Shown here piece after piece: positions 1-13,700 of a stretch of 64,000 bases of DNA. The position numbers and the translations under genes are program-made. The first letter of the stretch is position 1; every line of letters starts with the position of its first letter. The stretch spans positions 62,001-126,000 of the forward strand of contig JALJCO010013441.1 of the NCBI GenBank assembly GCA_023101725.1, written 5' to 3'. The notes under the pieces are model-generated. The model worked only from the letters and a program-made list of their open reading frames with translations, did no database searches and had not been told where the DNA came from. This DNA comes from Atherinomorus stipes. Taxonomy: Eukaryota > Chordata > Actinopteri > Atheriniformes > Atherinidae.

Positions 1-32
1 GTCCAGTGGTCCATGATCAATAAAAACTACAG

Positions 33-289
33 TAGAGATGCACCAATCCAGTTTATTCCAATCTGATACAGACACCTGGGCTAAGCATATCGGCCGATAC
101 CGATCCGATACTAGTGTTGAATGAATAAACTGTATCCTTGACATAAACATTTAGCCTTGTAAAAATTAAGGTAACAACTTAGCACATCTAAATGTACTTA
201 TTTAATTAAAAAAGAATAAAAAAAAGAAATGACAAGATCGGCTTCATTCATCTGATATCCGATCCAGGTATCGGACCAATGCATCTCTA
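33..289. mobile_element. hAT-like miniature element
   Basis: Bounded by TAGAGATGCACC on the left and GCATCTCTA on the right, with internal GATCCGATA/TATCGGAT motifs. Ends match the element at 60467-61614. No clean target duplication is seen. 290-465 shows nothing recognisable. Confidence 0.5.
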
Positions 290-465
290 ATGAAAACCCA
301 CTGAGACCTCCTGACTGACTTCTAACCTGATGTGACTCTGATAATGACCTAGCAATCACAAATCTGCATGGGACCATTTATCAGATGCTTTACACTCCAC
401 TGTAAATTACTTGGTCGCACATGCACGAGTAGATAAAAAATTTACTCGCACCGTTTCACATTTCA

Positions 466-1596
466 CAGGGTTCCCACTCTTTTCTTGAGGTTATTTTCCA
501 GGACTTTTCCAGTTGCGAGAGTACGAGTCAAGTTATCACAACATAGACTAATAAATTCCCCCCAAAGCTTTTGGAGAAGAGTTCTACAACTGTAGCTTAA
601 ATTTTGTACAGCAATGAAGCAGCGATGAAGCAGGGACGAAGCAGCCACAAAGCAGCAACGGAGCTGCAACGAAGCAGGGAGGAAGCAGCCACAAAGCAGC
701 AACGGAGCTGTAACGAAGCAGCCACGAAGCAGCAACGGAGCTGTAACGAAGCAGCCACGAAGCGGCAACGGAGTTGTAACGAAGCAGTCACGAAGCAGCA
801 ACGGAGCTGTAACGAAGCAGCCACAAAGCTGTAACGAAGCAGCCACGAAGCGGCAACGGAGCTGTAACGAAGCGGCGACAAAGCAGGGACGAAGCAGACA
901 CGAAGCTGGGACGAGTCAGACACAAAGCAGCCACGAAGCGGCGACGAGGCAGACACGAAGCAGCAACGGAGCTGTAACGAAGCAGCCACAGAGCTGTAAC
1001 GAAGCAGCCACGAAGCGGCAACGGAGCTGTAACGAAGCAGCCACGAAGCAGCAACGGAGCTGTAACGAAGCAGCCACGAAGCAGCAACGGAGCTGTAACG
1101 AAGCAGCCACGAAGCGGCAACGGAGCTGTAACGAAGCGGCGACAAAGCAGGGACGAAGCAGACACGAAGCTGGGACGAGTCAGACACAAAGCAGCCACGA
1201 AGCGGCGACGAGGCAGACACGAAGCAGCAACGGAGCTGTAACGAAGCAGCCACGAAGCGGCAACTGAGCTGTAACGAAGCGGCGACAAAGCAGGGACGAA
1301 GCAGACACGAAGCTGGGACGAGTCAGACACAAAGCAGCCACGAAGCGGCGACGAGGCAGACACGAAGCAGTGACGGAGCTGAGACGAAGCAGAGACGAAG
1401 TAGAGACAAAAAAAGGGACAAAGCAGAGAGAAAGCAGGGACGAAGTCGCCACGAAACAGCCGCGAAGCAGCTACGAAGTGGGAACAGGGAAAATTATTTT
1501 CAAGGACAACTCAAACTTTTCCAAGATATTTTACTTTTTTTCATTTTACTCTTTTTTTCTCATTTTCCAGGTTTTCCAGGACACGTGGGAACCCTG
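466..1596. mobile_element. TIR element (CAGGGTTCCCAC) carrying a GAAGC tandem array
   Basis: Starts CAGGGTTCCCAC and ends GTGGGAACCCTG. Inside the ends are near-matching TTTTCCAGGACTTTTCCAG and TTTTCCAGG blocks. The centre (about 604-1480) is a tandem array. The same ends recur at 8080-9558, 52690-52905 (right end only) and 60314-61921. No transposase is encoded, so it is non-autonomous; superfamily unresolved. Confidence 0.6.
604..1480. repeat. GAAGC-rich tandem array
   Basis: Irregular repetition of blocks such as GCAGCCACGAAGC and AACGGAGCTGTAACGAAGC, with longer units (around 1120-1200 and 1240-1360) repeated nearly exactly. Stops are rare on both strands, giving long spurious open frames. 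Confidence 0.85.
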
Positions 1597-1638
1597 GTTT
1601 TGGTTGCAAAATGTGACCATTTGGTGGCAGTCTGGAGC

Positions 1639-2152
1639 AAGGTTATTATAGTTAACTAAAACTAAGGAAGAAAACAAAAACTAAAATTCAAAACCTTTTC
1701 GTTAACTTAAATAAAAATAAAAGACAGTTAAAAAAAAAAAAAAAAGATAACTGAAACTGTACTGCGTCTTTACAAAACTAAAATTATTGTAAAAACGTCC
1801 TTAGTTTTAGTCTTTGTAAATTTGTTTAATACATGATATGAAATGATTTCTATTCTATTGACTTTGCTTTACCCATTTTACTCTAAGCAACTTGCTGATG
1901 ATTTTGAATGTCACACCAGACAAATACCTACAATTTACACACACAAAAAAAAAAACCTAAAACTAACACTGAAACTAATAAAACTAAACTAAAACTAAGC
2001 ATTTTCCAAAAATTACACCCCACCCCAAAAAACAAACAAACAAAAAACTAGTAAACCTGCTCAAACAACTAAATAAAACTAACTGAAAAGCAAAAAGTCA
2101 AAACTAAATAAAAACTGAAACTAATGAAAAATCCAAAACCATGATAACTTTG
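1639..2152 (+). mobile_element. AAGGTTATTATAGTT-ended element, copy 1
   Basis: A-rich element beginning AAGGTTATTATAGTTAACT and ending near CATGATAACTTTGG, with the phrase GATTTTGAATGTCACACCAGA inside. Copies: 6291-6806 (inverted) and 18016-18550. Short imperfect terminal inverted repeats, no coding capacity. Confidence 0.65.
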
Positions 2153-2221
2153 GTCTGGAGCTCTGACGTGTCCTGAAAAGATCAATAAAACTAAAATAAA
2201 TGACTAAATAAAGGCTCTTAC

Positions 2222-2373
2222 ATGTCGGCCTCCAGGAACAGGTCCAGCAGCATCCTCTCGGTGCGGACCTGGGCGAAGTGCAGCGACTGGTTCAACCTGT
2301 TCCTGAGAGCAATGAACTCTGGGATTTTCTCGAAGGCTCCGTACTTGTACGCCTGGATGATGTACTCTGAGGT
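2222..2373 (-). CDS. naa25: NAA25 coding exon 16 (last in window)
   Basis: Encodes [20 protein letters not shown] through LDLFLEAD and ends two bases into a codon at GTAAGA. No further NAA25-like exon is found in 1-2221, so the remaining exons lie off the left edge. Confidence 0.94.
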
Positions 2374-3260
2374 CTGCACGGAGGACAAACGTGAGTGAGG
2401 GAAGACGACGGAGCACGGCGCGTCTCCGAGTGGGACAGACTTACATCTTTCTGGTTAGAGTGGAAAAACCTGAGGGAGAAGTTGCACGACTGGGACGCTG
2501 CAGCAAACTGGCCCAGAGACTCGGCGTAGCGCGTCAGCAGAAACCTGGAAACAAACGCACCATGAAGGTCTGGCGGCTCTAAAACCATCGACCCTCCTCC
2601 GTAACATGAGCACCGGTGTAACTACCGGGTGCTTCTGCGCTCACCCGATGGTGTCGTGCTGCACATGCTTGGCGTCCAGGCTGGAGTAAAGGTCCACCAC
2701 AGGCTCGAAGGCTCCGAGGCGACAGTAGAGCAGCAGCAGCAGCAGCTTGAACTGGGCGTTGGAGGAGCTGTGAGACAGACCCTCCTGAAGGAGACCCAGA
2801 CACTGCCACGCCATGTCCTCGTCCCCTAAAACACACACACCTCTTATTCATTCATTTATTAACAAGGTGAGTCCCAGTCAGATTACAGGATCTCTTTTAA
2901 GACACTTTTAAAAGCTGGAACTGGGACCAGTTCCTGGACCAGTCCCTGCAGTTTTTAGTCCGTCAGCTGTTTCAGGCAAGAAGGCGGCTCATTTAAAAGT
3001 TCAGATGTTTTAATTCAAAAGTGAAAGTAAACTAAATTCATTAGTTTGTAAAAGTGTTACATAAGTTTTTCTGATAACTTTGTGTAAATTTTTAGTGATT
3101 TTTTCTCCTGTCCACCTGATTTATGTTTTTCCTCCCTTTCTTCCCAATTTATACAATCATCATTATCAGTCACTGATTTAGTATTTATGTGTACATTCTT
3201 TTATATCTATATACACATATATATCTATCTATAAATCTATATATCTATATACACACACAT

Positions 3261-3348
<88 letters not shown>

Positions 3349-4301
3349 CCACCTGGATTTAACTAAGCAAATAGGTAGGAGCCTCCTATTGGATAATTAC
3401 TGCATGGGCGATTATCTTTCAGCTGGCAACAAGTTATTTAACCCCAACTGGTGCAATGACTTGCTTCTCATTTCCTAAACAACCATGTGCAAAGACACAT
3501 CCGTGGTCGTGGAAAAGATGTTAGTCTGTCTGAGAAGGGTCAAATCATTGGTATCAAGAGGTGAAAACATCTAAGGAGATGCAGAAACTACTAAAACTGG
3601 GTTCAGATCAGTCCAATGCATTCTGAAAAACTGGAAGGATAGTGGACCATCGTCTTCCAGGAAGAAACGTGGCTGGAAAGGCAGATGAAGTGATGCAGCA
3701 TCATGCCTAGTGCTACTGTATGAGCCTGTGGGGGCAGTGTGATGATCTGGGGTTGCTGCAGTTGCTCAGGTCCAGGTTCAGCAACAGTATGAGCTCAGAT
3801 ATTGAGGTCAGCTGATACCTGAATATACTGAATGAGCAGGTTCTTCCATCAATGGATGTTTCTTTCCTGATGGCACGGCCATATTCCAAGATGACCGTGC
3901 CAGAATTTATCTGGCTCAGATTGTGAAAGATGGTTCAGGGATCATCAGACATCATTTTCACACATGGATTGGCCCCCACAGAGTCCAGACCTGAACCCCA
4001 CTGAGAATCTTTGGGATGTGCTGTGGTCAGACTCGACAATCATCATCAAGATCGTGGTGAAAAATTGATGCAACAGGATGCAAATAAATCTGGTGACATT
4101 GCAGAAGCTTCTGGAAACACAGCGAATGCTGCCGCAATCAAAGCTGAAGGCTCCAACGAAATGTTAAATGTTTGACATTTTTTGTTGGCAACTTTTTTTT
4201 GGGCCGGGCAGTGTATATATATATACCTATATATAGATATGTATATGTATATATACATATCTATATATAGATATGTATATGTATATATACACAGTATATA
4301 T

Positions 4302-4340
<39 letters not shown>

Positions 4341-4666
4341 TTATCAGGGCTGGGGAAAAATATAGAAACACTGAAATATTGCCATATTTTCATATGCTGA
4401 TACCAGATCGACATTTAAAAACGCGATAATGATCTATTTTACGAACAAAATCTCGCGAGACTTTGTCGCTGTGTTACAAAATCTTGCGGGTCTTTGTGAA
4501 ATCTCCCAAGATTTTGTAAGAGAACAATGAACTCTCGCAAATTTCGTTGGTAAAATAGATAATTATCGCGTTTTTTAAAATCAATATGAAATCTGCACTA
4601 GAAAATATCGTGATATTTCAGTGTATCGATATTTTTCCCAAACCTTATATTTATATATATTTTTTA

Positions 4667-4721
<55 letters not shown>

Positions 4722-7700
4722 TACATACATACATACACACACGTATGTGTGTGTAGTCATCCTTAAAATTATTCATACCCTTCAATTAAAGAAAAGGCTA
4801 AATTCACAACAATAATTCACATAACAGCAAACAAAGAAAGTATCATTTTGAAAATTTTTAATTATTATTAATTTAGTCAGTCAGTCATTTTCTGTACCGC
4901 TCATCTAATTCAGGGTCGCAGGGGGTTGCTGGAGCCAATCCCAGCTATTATCAGGCGAGAGGCAATTATTAATTTAAAGGAACTAGAGGTAAGATTAAGA
5001 AATGAAACTCACGACTGGCGCTTCAGGTAACTGCAGCCACGAGCCAAGCTGTCACCGGAGCACAAACTGAAGCTATAATGTTGTTTACTAACCACTTTTT
5101 AGTATCTTTCAGTTGATCTGGATCGTTTGCTGACGGCAGAATAATCCATAACTATCGCTTACAGTGTTTGAATTTACCGCGACCGTCTTCTTCCTGCATC
5201 AAAACTGCGAATGTAGCGTCATTTGACGTCACATCCGCAGGGCAGCGCGGGAAATTCAGACACCGAATTGCAGCGCATTTTGCAGCACACAGCCTGTTCA
5301 AGGCAACGGAGAGAAACGTGGTGGAAACGATATTTTTGGTATTTAGCGCTTCATCACCCATTAGTATTTAAAAAAAAAATGGACATGCATGTTTGTTTTT
5401 TAAATTCCTGCCTCTCGTCTCTTTAATGAAATAAAATATTTTCGAATTGTGGTTGAAAATAATAATATAAAAAATAAAAAAAAACATGAACAAAACTGTC
5501 CTATCATACCTTGCTCATTAACAGTGGACCAACATACCTGTCAACAGGTGTAGAAGTCTTTCTGAACATTAAAGAAAACATCTGATTGCAGTGATTGCCT
5601 CAAAATAATTTTAGCTTTGGAGTCCCATCATACTTGTTTTATTTCTTGTGTGTATGTTTTTAATATTTTTGTTGAACCAAAATTCAAAATCAATGTCATG
5701 ATTTTTATAGAATTTTTATTTATTCTTACTTTTGTCAATTTCAGCTTATTTCACTGACAGCTGATTTTTCTCTGTCTTTAATTGGAGGGTATGAATAATT
5801 TTAGGATGACTGCAGTCGTTCTAAAATTATTCATACCGTAAAAATTACAAGCACACCTTGTGCTTTATAACTTATTTGGCACATTAATAAAAAAAAAATC
5901 TGTTTTTTTTTTAGAAGACAGCAGAACTAAAATGACAAACTCACCCGTTTCCGTCCATAAATCGACGTATACGTGAGCTGCCATGAGACAGTACATGTCA
6001 GAGAACTGCAGCTCCGTCTTCAAGGCGTTCTTCCCTGTTAAACATCAACACGTCAGAGCAGATCAAAACAACAATAAACAGCTTTTTATAACAGCTAGAA
6101 ATCTGATGCTTTGAGGAATATCGACCTCATTGATGAGGCCTGTTAACACTGAACACAATGATCGACTGATACAGATTTTTTAGGGCATATACCATATCCT
6201 ATCATAAGCTTCAGCCAATGGCAAATACAATCTGCTGATATTTGGGGCTGATATCTGCATTTGAAGGTCAAATGCATGTAACAAAGGATCAAGGTTATAA
6301 TAGTTTTGGATTTTTAATCAGTTTCAGTTTTTATTTCGTTTTTGTTTTTCAGTTCAGTTAATTTTAGTTAGTTTTTTAAGCAGATTTTTTAAAAGTAGTT
6401 TCTATTTTTGGAAAATGTTTAGTTTTAAGTTTCGTTTTTATTAGTTTCAGTGTTAGTTTTAGTTTTTTTTGGGGGGGGGGGGGGTTTCTCAGTTATAGGT
6501 GTTTGTCTGGTGTGACGTTCAAAAATATCAGAAAGTCACTGAGGAAAACCAGTAAAGCAAAGTAAACGGATGAAATAGAAATAGATTTCATATCAACCCA
6601 AAAGGCTGATGTATTATATTAATTTACAAAGACTAAAACTAAGGATGTTTCTGCAATAATTTTAGTTTTGTAAAGACACAATACAGTTTCGGTTAGTTAT
6701 CATTTTGTAAAAAACTGTCATTTTTATTTTTATTTCAGTTAACAAAAATATTTTTCAATTTTAGTTTTCGTTTTTTTTGTTACTTTTAGTTCACTATAAT
6801 AACCTTGCGAAGGATATAATAAAAGGAAATTATTATAACCCTTCATGCTTATTATTATATATATATATAAATAAATATAAAGAACATAGCACTTCAAATA
6901 AATGTATAAAAAAGAAATAGTTCTCTTTTGAACAAATATTAAGTAGAAACATTAAACTTTTAATAATTATATATATATAAAAAGTCTGTAAATTATGCAG
7001 AGTGGCTGATGCTGATACCACCAAAAAAGGCAAATATCGGCCAGCTGATGTATCGGTCTCTTTACTTTTATTGCCCACACGTCTCCTTATCGGACCTGCA
7101 GCTTTCAGCCCGTCTCGTTCCTGTGCCTGGTGGACACAAATGAAACTCAGGTGAACGGCTTTTCTGTTCACGTCCTCAACTTTGGACCAAACGGTCCTGA
7201 AATCTTTTTTCAATTTGAGTGATAGCTGCCTTTTCTTTTCTTTTATCTGGTTTCAGCTGTTTTAATTTGGTAATCCCAGATTTAAAATTGTTACTTGCGT
7301 CTGTTTGCCATCTTCAGTTTTTTTTTTGGTTTAACTTTTTTTATGTTTATTTTTACCGTACAGAACTTGGGTCAGCCTGTAGATAAAGACGGACCTGTAT
7401 TTGTGTTACTGCCAAACCCAGGTGACATGTTTTTAAACCTGAATCAGTTTACTTTGGCTCTGCAGACATTTAAGGTCCTTCCATCAGAAAGTCCCAGCTC
7501 TGTCTGGAGGGGATTTCCTTGTTGGTTTACTGACATTTAAACCGGCTTTGGTTGCAAATTACTTTGAAAGAAAAACTAAAGATGAAGCAGAGCTGGAGAG
7601 AAGAATTCAAAAGGCTTTTTTTTCTTCCATGCAGCAATGTTAAAAAAAAAAGTCTAAATTCCTGGAATATGTGTCAGAGAAACGGCATCACCGACACGGC

Positions 7701-10700
7701 TGTGATGGTAGCATCACGAGCAACATGCGCATTCTCACCGTGGGCGACAAGCTGATTGTCACACTCAGATGTTCCAGAAAAGATGAACACCTCAGGGTGT
7801 AAAAATGAAATAAAGAGACGCTCACCGAACTTGAGCCCATGGCGGTAGTGAGCCTTGAGCTCTGCGATAAGGCTCAGCTTCCCGCCGGAGTCCAGCGAGT
7901 GATGCAGGCCGAGCGCTCGGCTCAGCTGACACACACATAAATGCCTCTGCAGCGCTTTGATGTCCTCTGGGAAGGCGACGCCGTCCTCTCCCTGCTCGGC
8001 CAGAGGAACCGCTTCGCTCAGACGGTTGACGAACTGAGAAGATAAAAACAGAGGTTTGGGCTTCACTGTTAAACCAGCTCAGGGTTCCCACTTTTTCTGG
8101 AAGTTGTTTTCCAGGACTTTTCCAGCTGCTACAGTACAAGTCAAGTTATCACAACATAGACTAAAAACTTCCACCACAAACTGTTCTACAATTGTAGCTT
8201 TTTTTTTTTTTTTTTTACACAGCGATAAAGTAAAGACGAAGAAAAGTCAAAGCAGATAAAACTGCGACAAAGTTGCAATGGAAACGGAGATGAAATGGCG
8301 ATTAAATGGCGACGAAACATTAATGAAACGGCAACATAGCAGCAACCAAGCTGCGATGAAACAGCGATGAAATGACGACATAGCTGCGAAAAAACAGCTA
8401 GGAAACGGCGATGAAATGGCAAATTATCAGTGACGAAACTGCGTCAAAGCTGTGACGAAATGGCAACGTAGCGGCAACGAAGCTGCGATGAATAGCGACG
8501 AATTTGCGACAAAATGGTTACGAAACTGCGACGAGGCGGAAACGAAGCAAAGTTGAAGCAGCGTCGAAACGGCAACAAAGCTGCGATGAAACAGCGTCAA
8601 AATGGTGACGAAACGATGACGAAAGGCCAACAAGGTTTCAACGAAACGATGAAGCCGTGATGAACAGGCGATTTTGCGGTGGCTTTGGGGCAATGAACTG
8701 TGACGAAGCTGCGACAAATTTGTGACGAAACTGCGACGTAGCAGTGACAAAGACGAAGCGGCGTTGAAACTGCTGCGAAGCGATGACGAAACGGCGATGT
8801 AGTGACGAAGAAGCGGCGACGAAGCTGCGACAAAAAAAAAAAAACGTAGCGGGCAACGTAGTGGCAAGGAAACGGAGACGAAGCTGCGATGAATCGGCGA
8901 CATCATGACGATGAAATGCGATGAAGCTGCAACAAATTTGTGACGAAACTGCGACGTAGCAGTGACAAAGCAAAGACGAAGCGGCGTTGAAACTGCTGCG
9001 AAGCGGCGACGAAACGGCGATATAGTGACGAAGAAGCGGCGACGAAGCTGCAACGAAGCAGCGACAAAAAAAAAAACGTAGCGGGCAACGTAGTGGCAAG
9101 GAAACGGAGACGAAGCTGCGATGAATCGGCGAAACATCATGACGATGAAATGCGATGAAGCTGCAACAAATTTGTGACGAAACTGCGACGTAGCAGTGAC
9201 AAAGCAAAGACGAAGCGGCGTTGAAACTGCTGCGAAGCGGCGACGAAACGGCGATATAGTGACGAAGAAGCGGCGACGAAGAAGCGGCGACGAAGCTGCG
9301 ACAAAAAAAAAAAAAACGTAGCGGGCAACGTAGTGGCAAGGAAACGGAGACGAAGCTGCGATGAATCGGCGACATCATGACGATGAAATGCGATGAAGCT
9401 GCAACAAATTTGCGACAAAATGGTGACAAAACTGCGACGTAGTGGCATCGAGAGGGAGTAAAAATTATTTTCCAGGACAACTCAAACTTTCAGGACATTT
9501 TACTCTTTTTCTCGTTTTCCACGAATGTAGAAATTTTCCAGGACGCGTGGGAACGCTGCAGCTTCTTCCCGCGAGGCGACCGGGACGTAGCGCGGACTCA
9601 CCTGGACGTGCTGGTCCGGAGAGAGCAGGTGAAGGTAAATCTTCAAGTCGGTGATGCAGCAGGGTTTGTCTCCGAACTTCCTGAAGAACTGCACCATCAG
9701 CTCTAACGGCTCACCTGTGGAAGCCAAACAGCAGAGCGTCACCTGGAAGCCACAGCAGGCGTTCGGTGTGCGTGCGAGCGAGCGTTTTACCCAGCAGGCT
9801 TTCTTCAGGACAGCCCCGTTCTCGAAGTCTGTGGATCAACTCCAGCCGGGCTAAATACGGCCCTCTGAGAGAGCGCGAGTCTTTTCCGTCCTCCCCTTTA
9901 ATCCTCTCCTCCACAAACCTCACCACCTCGGCCACGGTGTGATGCACCGAGCCCTCCGAGCAGCTGGAGGCACAGACACGCCCGTCAGTGCAGACACAGG
10001 TCCGATCATCTAATAATCAGGAAAGCTCAACTCACTGTTCGCCTTCTTCTGGAGGACTCCACGACTGGTCCATCAGGTGAAAGAGAGAGTCGAAGTAGGA
10101 GGGATAGAACTGCCAATCATCAGGGCTGCAAACACAAAACAACCAGTTACTGCCATGTGGAGCAGACGGAAATATCCGAGCGCCCAGCAGTAAAAAACGG
10201 AGCAATTTAAGTCCATCATTATTATTATTATTATTAGGGATGTTCAATATTGGCTTTTTTACCGATATTGTCCAACTCTTAAATTCTGATATCTGATATC
10301 AACAGATACCGATACTATGCAGAGAACTATGAGGTTCTATCTCCCATATTCTGAGATACTAGCAGGTATATTCTGCTGCAAGACCAAACATCCTAGAGGA
10401 AAATCTCCTCAACTCAGCCATACTAGTTCATTTTTGACATCTGGCTGCCAGATATCAGATACTAGCAGGTATTACATACTACCATATATCAGATACTAGC
10501 AGGTATTAAATACTACCGTATATCAGATACTAGCAGGTATTACATACTACCGTGTATCAGATACTAGCAGGTATTACATACTACCGTATATCAGATACTA
10601 GCAGGTATTACATACTACCGTATATCAGATACTAGCAGGTATTAGATACTACCGTATATCAGATACTAGCAGGTATTAGATACTACCATATATCAGATAC

Positions 10701-13700
10701 TAGCGGGTAATACATACATACTACCATATCTCAGATACTAGCAGGTATTAGATACTACCACATATCAGATACTAGCAGGTATTACATACTACCATATATC
10801 AGATACTAGCAGGTATTAGATACTACCGTATATCAGATACTAGCAGGTATTACATACTACCATATATCAGATACTAGCAGGTATTAGATACTACCGTATA
10901 TCAGATACTAGCAGGTATCAGATACTACCATATATCAGATACTAGCGGGTAATACATACATACTACCATATATCAGATACTAGCAGGTATTAGATACTAC
11001 CGTATATCAGATACTAGCGGGTAATATCATACATGTGTCTAATTCTAGATGTTTACTGACAACTTGGCAACTTAACCAACAACTTAAAACCAGACATATT
11101 ATCAGCAGCTTCAAAGCAAGTCAGTCTGTAGCAGCAGCTGCTGCACCGTAGTCACATGACTCTAAAGGAATGCTGGGAAATGAAGTTCTTCCAGGACAAC
11201 AGGGACTTTACACATGCTGGACTGATGCTAATGGAACAAGATCTCGTGAGATTTTCTTAGTAAAAAAAACATACCGGTCCGAAAAATCCTATACCGATAT
11301 TTTCAGATATCACATTTGAATGCCGTTATCGGCCGATAATAATCTGACATCCCGAGTTATCATGGATCATTGTGGATTTACCAGACAGTCTCTGAATAAA
11401 CAGCATTTAGTGGCTGGATTGTAAACCTCCTGGACGGGATAGAATTGCTGGAAAACCCCTGAAAATCACCTGAAGGGTTAAAAATCCATCACAGTCTACC
11501 CCCCAGATTACACACGACCTTCCTGACAGTGATGATGATCACAGCAGAGTTTTAAAGTGCTGATGGCATGATTTTTTTTTACATTGATTTTGACATTTTT
11601 CTCCACGTTTTACAGACACAAACGGTCCTCATGATGATCTACGCAACAGAAACAGGCCCGGCTACTTTAATGCGACATTAAAAAACATGGCTGCATTTCA
11701 GCATCTGACCAGACTGTGGCGCTGTTCGCAGAAACTGGACGTTATGTTGCGAGTAGGACCTCTACACTGCTGTCAGTGTGGATTTTAATGGGTTTAATGG
11801 GTTATTTTCCAGTTTTACAGACAGACAGTAATGGCTCAGCCTTCTGTTTTATTGCCAGTTAATGTTTAATTAAAAGCTCATCAGGACGGCATTACTTTAT
11901 GTTTCCTACGGCTCATAAATACACTAGAAGAGGATAAAATAGGTGCTCATACTATTTATACTATCCATATATACTACCCACCGTTTACTGGACATGATGA
12001 GACTTGAACACGTGGGACTGTCGTCACTTCTGCTGCATTATTCTTCATTCATCAGTGTTTGCTTCACAAAGCTGGGATGTCCAACTGTGAACGGAGACAG
12101 CGTCTCCTCGGGTCCAAAGACGCATCCTTCCCTCCATCCTCATCTTTATAAACGGGAACTATTTCAAACTCCACTGGAACCCTGAAAGTTGTTACCTTCT
12201 TGTTTAGGCTAGTTATTTAACGTGAGTTAGCGGTTAGCCACGAGCTAATAGCCTCTCCAGTGCTGCCTCTCCACACTTACTCCTGACTCTGCCTTGTACC
12301 GTGCGGGTCCTGGTCCACTCCGTGCAGGTCTAAGCAGCTCTTTTACAGATGTGGGTCCACTTGGTCCTGGTCTGGGTCTTCTTATAGTTCTCAGTCCGCT
12401 CTGTGGACTGAGGGTTCTATGAGAAGGTCTTGGAGCTGACAAGTCCGGTTCTAACCCGTTGACCCCATCATCACTCTTCTGAACTGACTAATGATCCACC
12501 ACAAACCAGTTCCAGTCCAGCTGTTCTGGAGCATCTTTCACGTTTTCTTTGATTTTACATGTAAATCAATGAGCCGACCGCGACTGTCTCATCTCGTGAT
12601 GTAGCGACACAGGGAGGCTAAATGCTAACAGCTAGCGAGTTTTGCCTTTCAACATCGGATATTTACATGAATATCAGTCTGATTGACTTCTAACTGCACA
12701 GAACTACCTCTTTTGTTTTGTTGTATTGTTCTGTTGCTAAATTACTTGAAGTTAAGGTCATGCCATCAGCACTTTAAGGTTTAAAGTCCTCTACGGACTT
12801 GCAGGTTCACTCACTTTTTGAGCAGCAGTTTGTGGGCCAGGGCGTTGCACTCGGGCCAGCGCTCCAGTCGCCGGTAGAGCATCATACACTTGCTCTCTCT
12901 GCTCTGCAGCTCGCTGGTCAGCTTCTCTGTGGAAACACGGTGCGAGAAGACGTTCCAACGTGAAACGCTGACTGCATCCTTTCTGCTGAGTCGGATTCTG
13001 ACTGCCGACATTATCTCAGAGTGCTCCGCTAATCAGAAGAGGCTCTGCTGCATTTACACCCTGCATGTACAGAAAGTGAATGAAACCATTTACATACCCC
13101 CCAGCGGACCTCTGATCACTTCAAGAGCTTCGACACACTTCCCCAAACGCTCCAGGATCATGAAATACAGCTGCACCTGCAGACACACACATGAAAAACA
13201 CTTCCATGTAGTCCGAGTTACCGAATCAGAAAATCTCTAACAGGCTTAAAGAGACAAAAATCAGCCTGAATAGGAGAACGGGAGTCTGTGAGCAGTGATG
13301 TGGATGTGTTAAAGGTAGTTTCATTCCCTCCAGAGCAGCGTGAGCTTTCGTCCAATCAGAATCTTTACCTGCGCTGTCTCCAGGTAAAGAAATTTACCAT
13401 AAAACCTTCAAATGTCCAAGTATATTTGAATGTGATGGATGTGAGGCAGATTTGATTCATATTGTTCATCCAATCAGCTCAGAGGAGGAGGAGGAGGCAG
13501 CAGCAGTGCAGAGTTCTGGACTTTCACTTTCTAATAAACATAATGAGGAACAGCTGGAGAAGGAAAAAAAAGTGGATTAAGTTACAGATTTACTCAGTGA
13601 GGAGTTTTAGAAGGTGACTTTCCAGGAAACACTGGACCTGAGGAGAGGCTGGCTCATCCTGCAGCTGTCCAGCAGCTACCAAAGTGACCATCCCAGTTTC

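Larger units (their letters stand above)
4754..5811. mobile_element. Mariner-type miniature element with two nested insertions
   Basis: Ends TAGTCATCCTTAAAATTATTC and ATAATTTTAGGATGACTG are inverted copies; the same ends occur at 21158-21231 (deleted form), 22387-22480 (left end), 35981-36464, 44446-44812, 48108-48622 and 58945-59234, several with flanking TA. This copy is interrupted at 4876-4964 and 4978-5422. A further short end fragment abuts at 5813-5845. Confidence 0.7.

Noticed and set aside
597..1363. Long minus-strand open frames of repeating LLRYSSVAAS/CFVTAPL-type residues
   Set aside because: They follow the tandem array, occur in several frames at once and have no known domain; absence of stops comes from the repeat unit.
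8427..9480. Open frames of 237 and 280 codons on the minus strand
   Set aside because: Products of the second tandem array; compositionally odd, overlapping in different frames, no splice or start support.
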